DNA of 64,000 bases from Xylocopa sonorina (Eukaryota > Arthropoda > Insecta > Hymenoptera > Apidae). A model generated the notes under the pieces. It made no database searches. It saw only the letters and a list, made by a program, of their open reading frames with translations, and was not told the origin of the DNA. Of this stretch, positions 24,341-38,200 are shown one piece after another (within the stretch, counting starts at the first letter, position 1; every line of letters starts with the position of its first letter). The DNA lies in assembly GCF_050948175.1 (NCBI RefSeq), contig NC_135194.1, forward strand, positions 8,114,033 through 8,178,032. The letters are read 5' to 3'. Both the position numbers and the translations under genes were made by a program.

Positions 24341-27300
24341 ACGGATAAATGACTAGCTGATCGACAGAGATGTCTTTCGATGATGATTTTCTTATCTGTC
24401 GATCTCTTTCTGGCGTTTATTCGTTGCTCAAAGAAGTCTCGAGAAGGACGCTGATGGATGAAATTGTTCGCAGAGATTCGATTTCTTTGTTGGTTCTTTG
24501 AATATTCCGGTTTAGATGGATTTGTACAAGATTCTTCACGCGTTTATAGGCTTTAAATACACTAGGGTTAAAGAAGGCACTTATTATTCTGTTTCACAAG
24601 AGTTCGTGACCACGTTTCGCTGCGTAGAGTAGATCGATGGATCTGTAGGGGAACGACAGGTTTGGTCCCAGCTTCGAGATTCGTGATACGTTGCTTACGA
24701 TTCTTCGAGGGCGTTTGCTGTCCGTTAATAAACCGCGGATACACTGTTTAAACTTAGTTAAAACTACGAGACGCAGGCTGACGCGACGATAAATGAAGTA
24801 TTCGCGACGCTGGCGCACGACACACCGGCTCACCTTGCGGTCGAGGCGCAACTGGGAAGGCACACTCGCGTCGGAATTTCCGGTAAACAGTTGGAGAACG
24901 ACCGCGTCACGACTAGGCGAGGAGTTCTGTTATTAAATCTACTGCCCCAAGGCTAATGTATTTCCATTGCTATCGATACGCATAACTTGCCACCAGTGAT
25001 AATAATATTCCTATCGTGTCGACTTTGTAAATAATATAATAATGCAAATGAATTGCTGTGTCTGTTATTCAGAATTCTACAGGTATAATGTCAAATCTCT
25101 TTGCAAAATGAAATAAATTAATTGTTTTACTTGTATTAATTTTTCCAGGTATTTGAAAAGTATCTGTTGCAGCGATGTTGTGTTATTTATTACGGAAGTG
25201 AACAGATCTATGAAAAATACTCCGCGATAAAAATTCGAAAACTATTCTAACACGATACAGGAGTTATCGAAGTTTTAATTATCGTTAGAAATTGTTAATT
25301 TTATGTTATGTCATGAAAAATTCACTCTTTTCAGAGAACGTTTGTAAATCAACATGGATATAAATAACTCTACGTTGTTTGTCGCGTAATTATCATACTT
25401 GTTACCGAGTTACACACGAACGAACGCATCGATGCGAAGCAAACACAATTAAACGTTGCTGGCGTGAACTTTAATTTCGGAAATAATTTCTGCTCTTCTC
25501 AAAATGTTTGCCATCGTTGGTGACCGCGTTGTTACAGAGCCACGTGGATTGACGTTTAAATCGATGCTGGAATGCGGACCAACGACGCGAGGCTGAAAAT
25601 TATGCCGTGACAATGAAACACGTTTCGGCGGCTGCCCCTTGATCCTCTTCGAGTATGGTTAAGTTTAAAGCTAAATCGATTCGACGAATTTAACATTGTT
25701 CTGAATAATATCCACGCGAACTTTTATGCAAACACGAAAATTCGATCGAAGTAGAAATTATCTACATAGTGGAATCATCCCTTAAAAGTGAATTATCAAT
25801 TGAAAATTGAATAGTATTATAATGTAGTTGTTAAAAATTTAATCTGTTTCCATAAATTCATAGAGAAAAATGTACTATACCATTGATGCGTATCGAAACA
25901 CGATAGATTCAGTGGTATTCAAAGCAGAAGATTAGCCACCCTTAACTGCACCCTCTTCTTTTCCAACTCCGTCACATCGATCACAATGAGACAACGGACG
26001 ATTTCGCAATTAACGTGAACGAGCAGGAGGGGCGAGCGTCCGCCTGAAGAAACTCGTTCGAACGGACGAGCAGGAGGACGATAAAAAGGGAGTAACAGCC
26101 CGCCTCGACGAGGGGTGGAACCGATCGTCGATATCGAGCGCGCGAAAACGGAGTATTGTTTATGACGAATCTCCACCACACGCGCGCGCCTCTATTTAAG
26201 GGGCTCTGGGGATCGTTCACTGTTATAATCCCCGTAAATCGTCTTCTCCATAAAAGTCGAATGAATTGCGAGCGCACAAAGCGGCGGGGCATTAAAACGT
26301 CGTTGGAAATCCAAGCAGCCGTCTCTGACTGTTCTTCGCGTAAATATCGCGAGGATCAGGGGAACTGAGGTAAAATATACGGTCGATCGAAGCTGTTTGC
26401 GGGGGTTGAAATTGTAGCAGGGAACCAGGTGTTGTGATTGCCTGTGGATCGAGCCTGCATCGCGCGTATTGTCGATTTCGAAATGAGTCGAAACGAGGCT
26501 GTGCAAAGGGCACGATTGTAATTAAAAGTTATTAAGTTCTTTCGTAATGTTACTAATTCACTCTGGGAACTTGGAGAAATTGATTTTGATTCGTCAGAAA
26601 TTGATTATTGTTGGTCTTAATTATCGTAAACCGATTTAAAGCGAACGAACCTAAACTTTAATATTAATAACTTTTAGATATGTAATTGTAGTGTTATATT
26701 TTAATTGTAGTATTACAAAATAAATTTTGTTAATAAAATTGGAGTATCGTACGTTAAATATTAGTTTTGCAAGCAACAAAATTATTGCATGCTTTGCAAA
26801 TTTGAAAAAGTGTATCAGACCAACTTCAGGAAGAGTCGGCGAGGTGTTTTGCCGCTTCAGAGGAGCAATTAAAATTTCCCGTGTTTAGTTGTAAGTTGAG
26901 CATAAGCCAGGGTTATCAAGGGGAGTGGTGGAGATCAAAGGGAAGCGGCGATATAGACTTTGGTATCGGTGCAACGGTGCGGCGTCGTTGGGTAGCCTTG
27001 AGAGGATACAAGGGTTGGCCAACCCTCGCAGAGGAAGTTTGAGGGTTCATCGAATTATCGAGGAGGTTATTATTAATTATCAACGAATTGCCATGAACCG
27101 AACGTTGCATTCTTTCGTCGTGTTGGACAATCCTATAGACTTTCTCAATAAATTATAAATTTTTAATTTATAGACTGCAACAATCTAAAAAAAATTGATA
27201 CCAAACTCTTCTAACGTAAAAGTTCCCTAATGAGAATTAGAAAAACATTAAAAGTTGCTTGATAAACGTCACGTGTCTTTAAAATATCTGCAGAAGTACA

Positions 27301-29865
27301 GTACAGTTCCTCATCAGCTGATTCAATTCCTTCATTAGTAGTAATAGTCAATAATTCGATCACCTTTCGAATAAAACCTTCCACCTCGTAGATATCTCAA
27401 TAAATATACCTCCATACTTATTCACTCAACCTATACCATTCCATTATCTTCTTTTATATAAACGTACAGGGTATCCCATTAAAAAACAGCTGAAAATTAT
27501 TTTCAAACTGATTACTATTGCTACACACATTTTCTCACCTCAACGCATACAAACTAATATATCAAACTGATATATATCAAGAGTAACAACAGAAAAAAGA
27601 AAAATCTAAAAAATATATTAAATCGAACGCTTCATACCTACTCTTGTACAAATCATATATACAAATTTCTAACAAGAGGAACGACCGAAATCGAATTAAT
27701 TCGGTACATCGTGGTGATTGCCTCCGCAGCAAACGCAAGCAATTCTATTCGATCGGTATCTGACCGAGACGAGTAACGAGCCAATGAATAAATTATATCA
27801 CGCCTCTCGTATTACCATGAACGACAAACTGTGACGGGATACGGTAACGCGTTCTGAAGGACTTGGACCGGTACGTAATAATATCTTTTCGCGTGTCACA
27901 CGTGGGTGTGATAATCATTAGTCGCGAGCTATTATACAGATCAGACAGCGTCGATCGACTCCTAGCCGTTGGCCTCGATGTCGATTAAATTATTCGGGTG
28001 CGTGGACGAAAAGCAGACGGGACGAAGCCTAGTAAATACCTGGTCGATGTTAATCGTATTAATTGTGAACCGATTTGAAGCTGAATTTATTGGACAAGTA
28101 TTATTTAGTTGTAGCGAGCTTGGACACGACGGGGGGAATAATAGGCAAGCGATAATTGGTACGCTCTGGCTTCGTTGAGGGAAAATTATCTGCGTATGTT
28201 GGACAGTGTGTATTTTAATCATTGTTGACGTTGCAGTGACAATAATTGTCTTCTCAGATTGATAGCGAATCTGATTCTTAATATTTTTGGTAAATTAGTG
28301 ATTTGGATGAATGTTGGACGGTGGAATGATATGAAAACGTGATATGTTCGAGATTGCAGCTGATAGGGTGAAGAAAATCATGAATTTAACATTTTCTATA
28401 CGTACATAATATACTGTAAAATAATATATAGATGTAGCTTTACTATAAGTTTGGTTTCTTTGTACTTTTTAACGTATCTTTCGATCTTTTTGGTACATAA
28501 ATAAATAGAGTTTAATAGTCGCAAGTTAATTCCTAAATTATTGAAGAAAGTAGCCCTCGATGGCTCTTCGACAATTTTCAGGCATAACGATCAATCTCGG
28601 AAAGTCACGGAACGAGAAATGCTCGCAGAACCAACAAATGGCCCCGCTAAACTTGATTTGGAACAGCGTCAACCGTATCATCGTCAAAGGAACAATTCTC
28701 GTTTCAGCAGATGTTAGACAATCAAGAGGAGGATAGCCGCCCTCTCATGGGACGCGTCATGCGCCAGAGCATTACCAGATAATGCTAATATGTTACCAGG
28801 TGTCACGATTGTCTGTGATCAAACCGACGCGGATGACGATCCCTGACAAGTTATACTCGAAACGCGCAGCGGAATGCAATTACGTTTAAAAACGATCGCA
28901 TTTCTATATAAAATAACAAATCTCCTTTATAAAATCATACTTTTTAGTATATACCATAAAAATTTCGTCTCTCGACGTGTTCCATCAATTTCATTTTATA
29001 GGATGCATTATATATCTCGTAACTGAAACGAATAAGAAATTCAATTTACATGAAGCAAATATACGAGAAATAACACAATCGATAACTGTCAATCGCAGAA
29101 AAATACGACGAAGCGAATTTTATTTGATTCACAGCCTAAATTCATAATCACCATCAATCACTTCTATTTTCCCAAATCGATGCACACCCGACAGCGTCGG
29201 ACGATAACATTAGCAATTCAACAGCGTCACGATCGACACTGATCCGACACCAATCCCTCAACCGATCTAATATTTAACGCCTATTAATACGAGCCACCAT
29301 GCTATTCGCACCAACTTCTTCATTCCGTTTCGCGTGGCGCGCAAATTCGATTATTTGTCCATCTGAGCGGAAAGCAACTGAGGCCCCGGACGTGCGCTCT
29401 CCCTAAGGACACGGAACCGATCGCAACGACGATCGACAATGGATACCACCGCGCGGCGGTGGCCATAGCCGAGTTTATCGACGGATCTCGATCGTAGCAT
29501 CAATTAATTATCGAAACAGTGACCGCGCGGTCATAATTATCCGTTCGGTCGCCTCCGTATCTGTATTTATGAGGACGCGTGCGTCGAATACTCCGGCTAT
29601 TTGCGGCCGTACAGTCGCGAATATACCCCTCTCTCGTCGAACGCTGGTCAATTTTAGTAATTACCGTGGCACAATGAAAATTCGAACGCGTCCCGCTACG
29701 TCTGGAAGAGTGGGAACCGCGAGCGTTAATAGGGGCGGGAGGGTGGTATCGATGCGGACGAAATTCCGATGATGAACGCACACTATCGTTCATTAGCACT
29801 TGACCACCCAATATTGTCTCTAATTTCTATTTTTTCAATCATTTTAGATTCGTAGGCATTTGGGG
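24341..29865. other. No supported gene; region upstream of the minus-strand exon
   Basis: A CpG-rich patch around 24600..24910 is followed by A/T-rich DNA (about 25000..25900 and 26520..26800), further CpG-rich patches (25980..26510 and 29330..29770) and another A/T-rich stretch (27140..27680). Enhancers or upstream exons could be present but nothing supports a specific site. TACAGGGTAT at 27465..27474 is the inverted match of a motif at 30105. Confidence 0.45.
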
Positions 29866-30001
29866 TCTGGTTTATGGCATTGCCTGCTCGTCTTGAGCGG
29901 GTGACATAGACCAGATTCAAGTGCGCGTGGGAAAGGGCCCACATGAGAGGAAGAAAACTTCCCTAAGAGGACACGTTCGTCCTTAACCGTGTCCTCTTGG
30001 G
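29866..30001 (+). other. Run of four contiguous hairpins: possible LTR fragment or structured noncoding RNA
   Basis: Four stem-loops follow each other almost without gaps. The first is compound: TCTGGTTTATG (29866..29876) pairs with 29905..29915 through 11 bp with one G-U, enclosing CCTGCTC/GAGCGGG (29883..29901). The second is GTGGG/CCCAC (29927..29942). The third is GGAAG/CTTCC around an AAAA tetraloop (29949..29962). The fourth is CCTAAGAGGACACG pairing with 29988..30001, 14 bp with one G-U and a 12-base loop. An AATAAA lies 41 bases further on, and TTTTTTCAATCATTTTAG just upstream resembles a splice acceptor. A hairpin cluster before a poly(A) signal would suit the R region of an LTR, but no TG...CA ends with a target duplication were found. 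A plus-strand noncoding RNA exon is the alternative. Confidence 0.45.
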
Positions 30002-30041
30002 TAGCATACAGTTGGCAGTGAACATTGAAATGGAAAAAAGC

Positions 30042-30047
30042 AATAAA
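30042..30047 (+). terminator. Polyadenylation signal AATAAA downstream of the hairpin run
   Basis: A canonical AATAAA lies in GCAATAAAGACTTTG, followed by a T-rich stretch about 20 bases later. The hexamer alone is common in A/T-rich DNA. It is noted because it lies 41 bases after the structured run and on the strand that would also use the upstream acceptor-like sequence. Confidence 0.3.
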
Positions 30048-32754
30048 GACTTTGAAACCGAACGTCTTCTTAAATCACCTCCTACAGATTCATAAGATCG
30101 TTTTATACCCTGTATATCTGTTTATTGGAACGGATACAAATATGGCACAGAAAATTGTAAAGGTGTCGAAAAAGGGTATTTAGAACGTCAAACGATGTTT
30201 GCAGAATTAGTCGAATGCATCGCACGTAAAAAAAGCGTATTGTGACGACATTAGCACGGGGTTCACAAAGACACAGGTTCGAAAGGGTGTTCGCAGCTCG
30301 CCGCGTGACTAATATCGCGAATACAATAGTGTAACAGGGGCCATTTTTGCGCAGAGGCGTGCACGGAAACTGTAATGGCATTTTTTCTGTCGCATCGCGT
30401 TGCGGGATTAACTTTGCGATGGGCAGCTCGCGATCGATGAAACCTATGGAATCGATATTACGTGCTATTGCGTGAAATTTAGTTTGAATGTTAAAAAGAG
30501 GCTGGGTTCCTTTTATTTCTGAACGAAAAACGCGGATGTTCGCGGTAGAAAAAGATGGACAAGCATCAGACGGGAACGTTGCTTGGTAGAAATAAAAAAT
30601 GGACCCCCTACAATGGTACCAAAGAAAAACGAAAATTACCTTACTACTTAATTCTACAGAAAATGGAAATTGAAATTAATATTAATTAGCAAAACGCAAT
30701 TATACATTTTTAATTAAAATACATGATTTACCATATTTAAGAGAGCCCAATTTATTTTAATGTACCAAAACGGGAAGCAATATTCCAACGAGCATTATTC
30801 TGAAATTGAAAACCGTACAAACAACGTGCTCCATGAAACTTGCAAAAGCGAGATCATTTTGCACTGCAAGCATCGCCTTCTGCGATTGTCGTTTTTAATT
30901 ATATAATTCATGCGCGTGTGGTGGTAAACGCACGCGATTTCGCATCTTTCTCGCACGGTCAAACGTAAAACAATGAAGAAACCCTTTTGAGGGATTTAAC
31001 CGGTTTCCCAATATCCGAGGATTACGCATTTAAATGGCGAATTAAAAAAATTACCTAAAGGGTATCTTTGTAACTCGTTGAACGCGTACAAAAGGACGCG
31101 TTGCATTCTACTGGTTGCTGATAATTTCGATACATCGACATTGCTTTCTCTCAGAGAACGCAGAATGTCAATCTTCGAATTTTCTGAAACGATTTTCCTT
31201 AATGAAATGCTGCACGGTTCGTTATTGAATGGGGTCGTTCCATCGTGCTCGTTTCGTTAACGCTGATTTCATCGTTTTCATATGCGCGATTAGCCGTAGC
31301 AATTTTATATTTTTTATTTATTTTTCAATTTTTGTTTGGTTGCGCTATTTTTCGTTATTTGTGCTTTTTAAATGAACAAACAGCAAGGGCACTTTGGAAA
31401 AGCGTCAAAAATAGTTGATAATCGATTAAAAAAGCTCGAGTGTTTAATTGTTTCATTTTTATTTCTATCTTTTCAGGTTGCACACTAACGAGGTAACTGC
31501 TGAATAAGTTCGATATCGGTAGCGATCAAGTGTTGGGCGTTTTAGGGGATGAAACGTCCGTACTGAGCTGCAGATATGTTCAGTTATCTGAGATCCATTA
31601 GCGGAACCGAAGTAAGATTCGAAGGATTAGCTACTAAGCTGGCTTCCAGTACTCGATCGTTTAGGTAATCAATTCTCCAGGAAATTGCTCGATACACACG
31701 ATTCTCGTCGACACACATGGATCTCGTGTCGAGGAGCGATTAAGGTGCTTTATCAAGCACTTACTGAAAGGTTTTCTCTCCGTATTTTTTTCACCTTTTT
31801 TAACTGATCGAATCGTAGCTATTTTATATCACTTAAGTACTTACGAGGTATAAACATTTAATACGAAATACGTTTATAATTTTAAATATTTTTATAGAAA
31901 GCAGTCTGCCATATTTCTGGACGAACGTGTTAGAAGAAGCATGGGATGGTAATTAATTTCACGTTTCTGTTTCACGATTTCTTCGTTTTCCGTCCATTTT
32001 AATGAAGCAGATATACCGGCTCGCGGTTTAAACCATCCGCGAACTTCAAAGAAAAGTAGCGACGTTCCTTTGTTAGGCTTAAATTAATTAACCAACGTTT
32101 CTGTTTGCACTGGGGCATCTGAATACAGTGTGTACGTTAATACATTTCCTTTATGCGCCGAACAATTATTCAGATGAGCAATTTCTACGATAAACAATAT
32201 TGAAGTATTTAAAAAACCTGCAAAATAGTTGCGCGTTGCTTCCAACGCAAAATAGAAATAACAGCGAACAAACTAAAATGATTATTATCAATAAAACAAA
32301 GTACCAAACACTAGTTGAACAAATTTCCATGAAAAACACCCCTCTCTGTCCTCCAAAATGTTTCCACTTAAGCATCCGATTCCTTCGTTACAACAAACGA
32401 TATAAGAACCTAATCCAAACGACGTTTCTAAAAAATGTTCACTCACAAAGATTCCTTCGTACGTACATAGAATCGCGTCTGAAATAGGGCACAGGGTCAG
32501 CGCGGCGATCGTTTAGAGGGGTAAAACAGCCGGCAATCGAGAATTCGAGCCGCTGGAAATCCAGGGGAACGCGTACCGCCACAATCGCTAATGAGGTTAA
32601 TCCGCGATTCCGTTTACATTTTCTCGTCCACGAGGCACGAAACGAAGCCAACCAGCTAGCTCGCTGGAGGGGAAGAAAAAAAAAAAAAGCTGGCCGCATA
32701 AAGCGACGTGGCTGCGGGGGTGGCGCGTTAGAGGGTGCGGAGCGAGGTGTACGA

Positions 32755-32774
32755 AGAGAGAGAGAGAGAGAGAG
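32755..32774. repeat. AG microsatellite
   Basis: Ten uninterrupted AG units, followed by the purine-rich GAGGAGAGAAGG. GAGA-type tracts bind GAF-like factors in insects, but nothing else here identifies a promoter. Confidence 0.9.
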
Positions 32775-34962
32775 GAGGAGAGAAGGATGTAAAGCAGGAC
32801 GGGGATGCATGGCGGGGGTCACGAAAAATTACAGACGACCTGCGATGGGAATAAGAGCAGTGTGTTACCCTGTACACCGTTTCGAGTGCACTGCACTCAA
32901 ATACACCCTCTCCAGGGCGTCCTCCATTCTCTTCCTCGCTCGCTCTCCCGCTGGTACTCGTTCCCGCCACTCGTCGCGACCCAAATGAAACTTCGTCCCC
33001 GCTTCGATCAGTCGATTCGGGCACCTGCGTGCCAAAGGTCGTTTTTCTTTTTACCCCTTTCGTTCTTTGCTTTTCCACGCCGCTCCCCAGCGACGATCCA
33101 CGTCGTCACTCTTGCTTTTTCCAACACCGATGATTACTTTTTCCACCCCTCCGGCTGTCCCTTGTCGTCCGTCGTTCGTCAACGAGAGTTCGACGCGCTC
33201 CTGACGCCTCCTTCGCAGGAGAAATGTAATCGAGATCGCATCGACGGAATTGGTTTACACCCGTTTCAAATAAAATCGTCGACGGTCTTTCGGAAATTCT
33301 GCTGGACTCGGACGCGTTCCTCCGCGTTCGTCGATCCTCGAATTGTGTCAACCGTTTTGAAATGGGTCCCGCGAGGAAGTCACGTTTGATATTTTATCGA
33401 ACGATTTTATTCAAGGGATCGCATTCAGAAAAGTTTCCGGTGAACCGCGATACTGGGACAAGCTGTTCGCAAATTCATTACATCATCGCAAAAGTTGAAA
33501 TTAACGCCGCCAGAACTTTCCACCGCTGCCCCTCGAACCTAGTTAATTATATCGCGGAAACAGCCCCTCGAAACGCTCTCGAATCATCAATATTACAATT
33601 GCGCCGGACCAGGCGGGAAGGAAATTTTCCTGTAATCCCTGTTTCGCGAGTTGTTAACGCGACGAGTTTGCCGACGTACGACGAGACGATCCCATCGGTG
33701 TGGAGATAATCAGCTCGATCCACATCGGATGTTTAATCGTGAAATCGACGGATCTAATCCCTTCCTCGCTCGCAGTAATACTTTTATGCGTTGACAGAGT
33801 TACATGATATATATTTCTTCCTTTCTTTCTCTGCTTAGCGTCACTGGGCAATTAATTTAATAATCGCTGAATAATATTTAATCGAACGAACAGTAATCCT
33901 CGATTTTTTTAAGGATACTCGAGGAATAAGTTTAGTATTTTGTTACTGAGGAGGAATTTATTTTCTTCTATTCTTCAATCAACAGTTCAATTATACACGC
34001 TCTCAGAGCTTCAGCGTAAAAAGTACAGCTGTTGGAATTAAGCAAACTTTTTTACCCGCACATTGTACGCGTTATTTTCACGTACGCTATCGAATGAAAC
34101 CTCGTTCGGGGAGTAATACCTTAAAATCCACATAGAAATCGCGATCGCGTTACTGGAAATTCAATTCGCAGTCGCGTTGGGACTATGGTGAAAAATTCAC
34201 GATCGAATAATCGCGACTCGGCTGGTTTTTTAATCTCTAACGGGACAGATTATTGTCGACACGATCCGACAATTAACGAAGTTCCCTAATTACCGTTCGG
34301 CCACGGTACGCGAGATTTATATGCGAAATTTTTACTCCTTTTTTTCTCCTCGTTCGGCGAATATTAATCTCGTCTCAGTTAATTGTACAAATGATAAAAT
34401 TACGGGGAGGTATGCGTTTAATAAACCCGTATAATTGTGAATATAGAGAAGTGAAATTAAATACAAGTATGAACATTATTAACGACATATGGAATACGAG
34501 AGTATGAAAAGTGTAATATTGGACGAGGATGAATTTGCTGGATAAGTGAGATTGCAATTACTCTGTGTGATATGCAAGGATACGTGCACTTTTAATTCTA
34601 ATAAATTTTACTAATTTCTCTTTTATTTATTAGACGAGTTTATTTTGACCAAGAGTAATTATCCTGAAATTGAAACTGAAATATGAAGAGTTCTTAATTT
34701 CCTTCTTCTCTTTGAAATACAGTTATTATATGGAAATTATATTGGTAATAAAACTTCACAGCTGCTGGACATTTATCCTAATAAGAATTCATTAATTATT
34801 CTTAATTGAACCGAGAATGGATAACGAATTTTTCTTTATCTTCTTTTATTTGTAACCGATCTAATTAAAATACGAAGAAGTTACAGCAATTGATGCATCA
34901 GAGGGAGCTCCTTGGAATAAGAATGAGGAAGAATTACAAACTCAATTTTTTAATACAAGAGA

Positions 34963-34974
34963 ATATATATATAT
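34963..34974. repeat. AT microsatellite
   Basis: Six AT units in A/T-rich noncoding DNA. Confidence 0.85.
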
Positions 34975-35256
34975 GTAACTCTTGTGAAATTCAAGAAACC
35001 ATCGGACGAATTTCATTACCTTTGACGCCAACGTTTCCAAGATCTCCCAAGACCTCCCACGATCTTAAAAGAAGAAAATTAAAATCCCTCAATTGCCATT
35101 AAGACTTTTGTAATTTAAGTTCTTCAAATAACCGTAAGCTCAAAGCTTCTGAACCTTGGCTGTTGAAACGATTACTCGTGTAGCGAAATTAATTAACACC
35201 GTTGGCTCAATCGAATCATTTAACAGCATTGAAAATCTAATTGCAAAAATATATTT

Positions 35257-35274
35257 CACACACAAACACACACA
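35257..35274. repeat. CA microsatellite, interrupted
   Basis: About eight CA units broken once by AA, in A/T-rich noncoding DNA. Confidence 0.85.
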
Positions 35275-38200
35275 TAATGATTTTAAAAACCTAGAAAAAT
35301 TGTAAATAAACGTGTAAAAAAATGCTCGAAAAAGAAAATATCGCGATCACGAAGAAGTGAAATAAGCGCTAACTTCTTCCGTGCCTCAACTTTCGTCGAC
35401 AAGTATAATTATCGCTATTCCGATCGAATTTTTCGCAATTATTCGTCGAAAGATTGGCTGCATCGAATCCACTGGAGGGTAACGACGAGAAAAACGCGAT
35501 TGGTTAGAGTGCACATTGTGCAACGATTTCCGATTATTGGATAAAACGGGAGGAAAATCTTTCTAGGGGATTCAGCGATAATACAGAGTCGCTGGTTCTC
35601 AGCGTTCGTGGAAAAGGTGGCGAGAACAAACAGAGTGCGGTTGTCTCAGTTAATATTGAAGTTTCTTGCCCTACCCCTTGCTCTCGTAGCTCAGTCTGCC
35701 CACTAAGTCACTGGGACTCCTCTCTCCCTCTCGTTCCGTTTTCAACGTTCAAAATATAAATCTCGCTGATTTATGTCCCGCCTTGAGAAGAACGGTTGCG
35801 GAAACCTCGAGATTGCGGACAGTAAGAGGGACGAAACGAATATTAACACTTTCGTAGTCGACGATTATAACGCGTGAGCCTCGAGTTTGAAAGCAAAGTG
35901 CCAATTCGTTAATTTTTGTAACTGGTGTTTGCAGAGCTTTGACGAAAATTGGATCAAAATTGTTTCACGGTGTGATTGCAAGTACTTGTCACTTGAATTT
36001 CAGGTTACCAATCTGAATACGGAGAACGTGAAACTTCCAAATGTGAGAGTAGAAAAATTCTAAATTGAACGTATAAATAACGCAGTTGACTCTGTTTTCG
36101 CTCGCGTGTTTTCCTCGTTCAGAGAGGACTCGTATTTTAAAGGGAGATACACACGGTCATTAAAGAGATCTATTATGCGCGATGAATGGCGAACGACTTT
36201 AAATCGTACTTAACCCCGTTTCCTCCGGAAACCTCCGTGAACTTGTGTCTGTTCGAAAATTTCACGTTCCACTTAAGGCCATACTTCGCGAGCCAATGGC
36301 GGGCCGTGTTTGCCGGCCAGGAAATGAATGGCACTCGAGTGCTACATCAGGCAAATTCGCAAGGCGATAAACAAGCTTCCGCAATAGTCAGGATTACGGA
36401 TAAGAGGGGCCACGTTGCGAACGTAATGACCGCGAAATTGCGAAACCGAGCAGGTATCGTGAAGTTGGTCGAAACTTAACGAGCTGGCTTAAATAGATCC
36501 GACGTTTCTACGATTCCCTCGATCCTACAGTATTCTCTTCCCGTTGAATAAAAGTAGCCATTCTTATTTCGCGTGCAATTCTTGTGATCGATGCGAGACA
36601 GAGAGAGATAATCTCCTAATAAAATTCATTAAATGTATAAAAAATGCGTTTCCCACTTAAAAATTATACTGAAAAATTGCACCTCCTTAAAAGAAAATTT
36701 TGCACTTTGCACTTTAAACACATTTCTCGTATTTCTTTAAATACGAATCGATTCGAGACCAGTTTGATCGAATTTAGCGAGGATCAAAGTTATGAACGCA
36801 ATTTCCTTGTAATCTTGCTGAGAATTAGTAACACCCAACGAACATGCGCAAAACAGACAGGAGCAGATAGAAATCGGCTAGACAAAGCTTATTAAAAAAA
36901 TATGGAACATCGACCTGCACAAAGGACTCTGTTACAGAGAGGCTTTCTCTGAGGTTCGGCGTTCAATCTCGGATGCCAAAAGACTGGAATACCAGCCTGT
37001 GGAAAGCCACGACGCGGCCAGTCGTGCACACACGTACGTAAACACACGGGGGTGGGGTTGGACGAGTCGCGCCTGAAGGACGATTAAACGGAATTTCGAT
37101 GCACGACACGAGCAGATTCATCCCCCAGCTGTTCCAACCCCGTCCAACACTTCTTCCTGGCTAGCATACGCCTCTGTACATGGCGTGCTAGTCCTCCAAC
37201 GGATGCTTCTTCCTGGTGTTGTACACCGGAAGTACCGACGAGTCGCACCGTCGAGGAACGGTTAGTGTTATACGCGCCCGTCTGTGTTACTGGATGTGCG
37301 TCAAAATCTGCGCGAGGGTGCTCGTCCGTGAATGAGGCGGCTGAAATGAACGCGCGCATTACGATCCCACGCGAGCCGAGCGGATTGTTCTCCGCGATTC
37401 TGCGAATTGTCGGAGCTTAATGGGGAACGGTCGTATTTTTGGTACTTCGTAAAAGCTTTCGCCGTAATAACTCGTTCTTGTTTTACGCTGGCATTACGTT
37501 AAAACCGTCTCGAACGGCGCTGAAACAAAACACCGTTCTCCGCACGGTATTATGAAAATCGTTAAATCCCAAAATTTAATGGTACGATTCGAAAAATTAT
37601 CGAACAGTCCACCACAATTCCACACTAAAAACTTTCTCTTAACGCAGACGAATCGCCTGGTTCTACAGTGTACTTATAAAAAGTCGACTGAAATCTCCGT
37701 AAAATGTGCAGAATCACTCGAGGCTGTTTGTAATTTTCAGAATCACGGGAAAAATTGAGCGCATACGAGCAATCCCGCTCTGTAAAATTCAAGATCGTCA
37801 GCCGTGGCTGGTACGAAAATCCCACTGGCACAGAACACGTAGATACGCGAAGCCCCGCATTTACGTGCTCGCGGTCTACCCAGAAAGAGATGGACGGACC
37901 GTGGCTGGATGGCGCGGGACCGAGACGGGAGACTAAGGGATCCGGCTAGGTATAATTCTGCAGGTTGTTCCAGGCTCGACATAACTAACGGTCCCTCTCC
38001 ACGACTTCGCGTACCGCTGAATATAGGCGTTTACGCTGGGAAACCCATTACCGTCCGAACCAGTTCACCAGCGCCGTCTCCCACCCTCCAAGCCACCCTC
38101 TATCTCCCTTCTTCACTCGTGGCACCGCGGATCCATCTGTTTCTGCTTCTATCACGGCCCACGAGACAACATCGGGGGACCATTGCGTAACGAACAGCCG

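Noticed and set aside
32805..33389. 194-codon plus-strand frame
   Set aside because: It lies in a CpG-rich patch next to an AG microsatellite and overlaps antisense frames; the Ser/Arg/Pro-rich composition looks translated from noncoding DNA.
37084..37359. 91-codon minus-strand frame preceded by an acceptor-like TTCATTTCAG
   Set aside because: No recognisable motif and no matching donor. Two copies of TTCTTCCTGG within it look like local repeat slippage rather than coding constraint.
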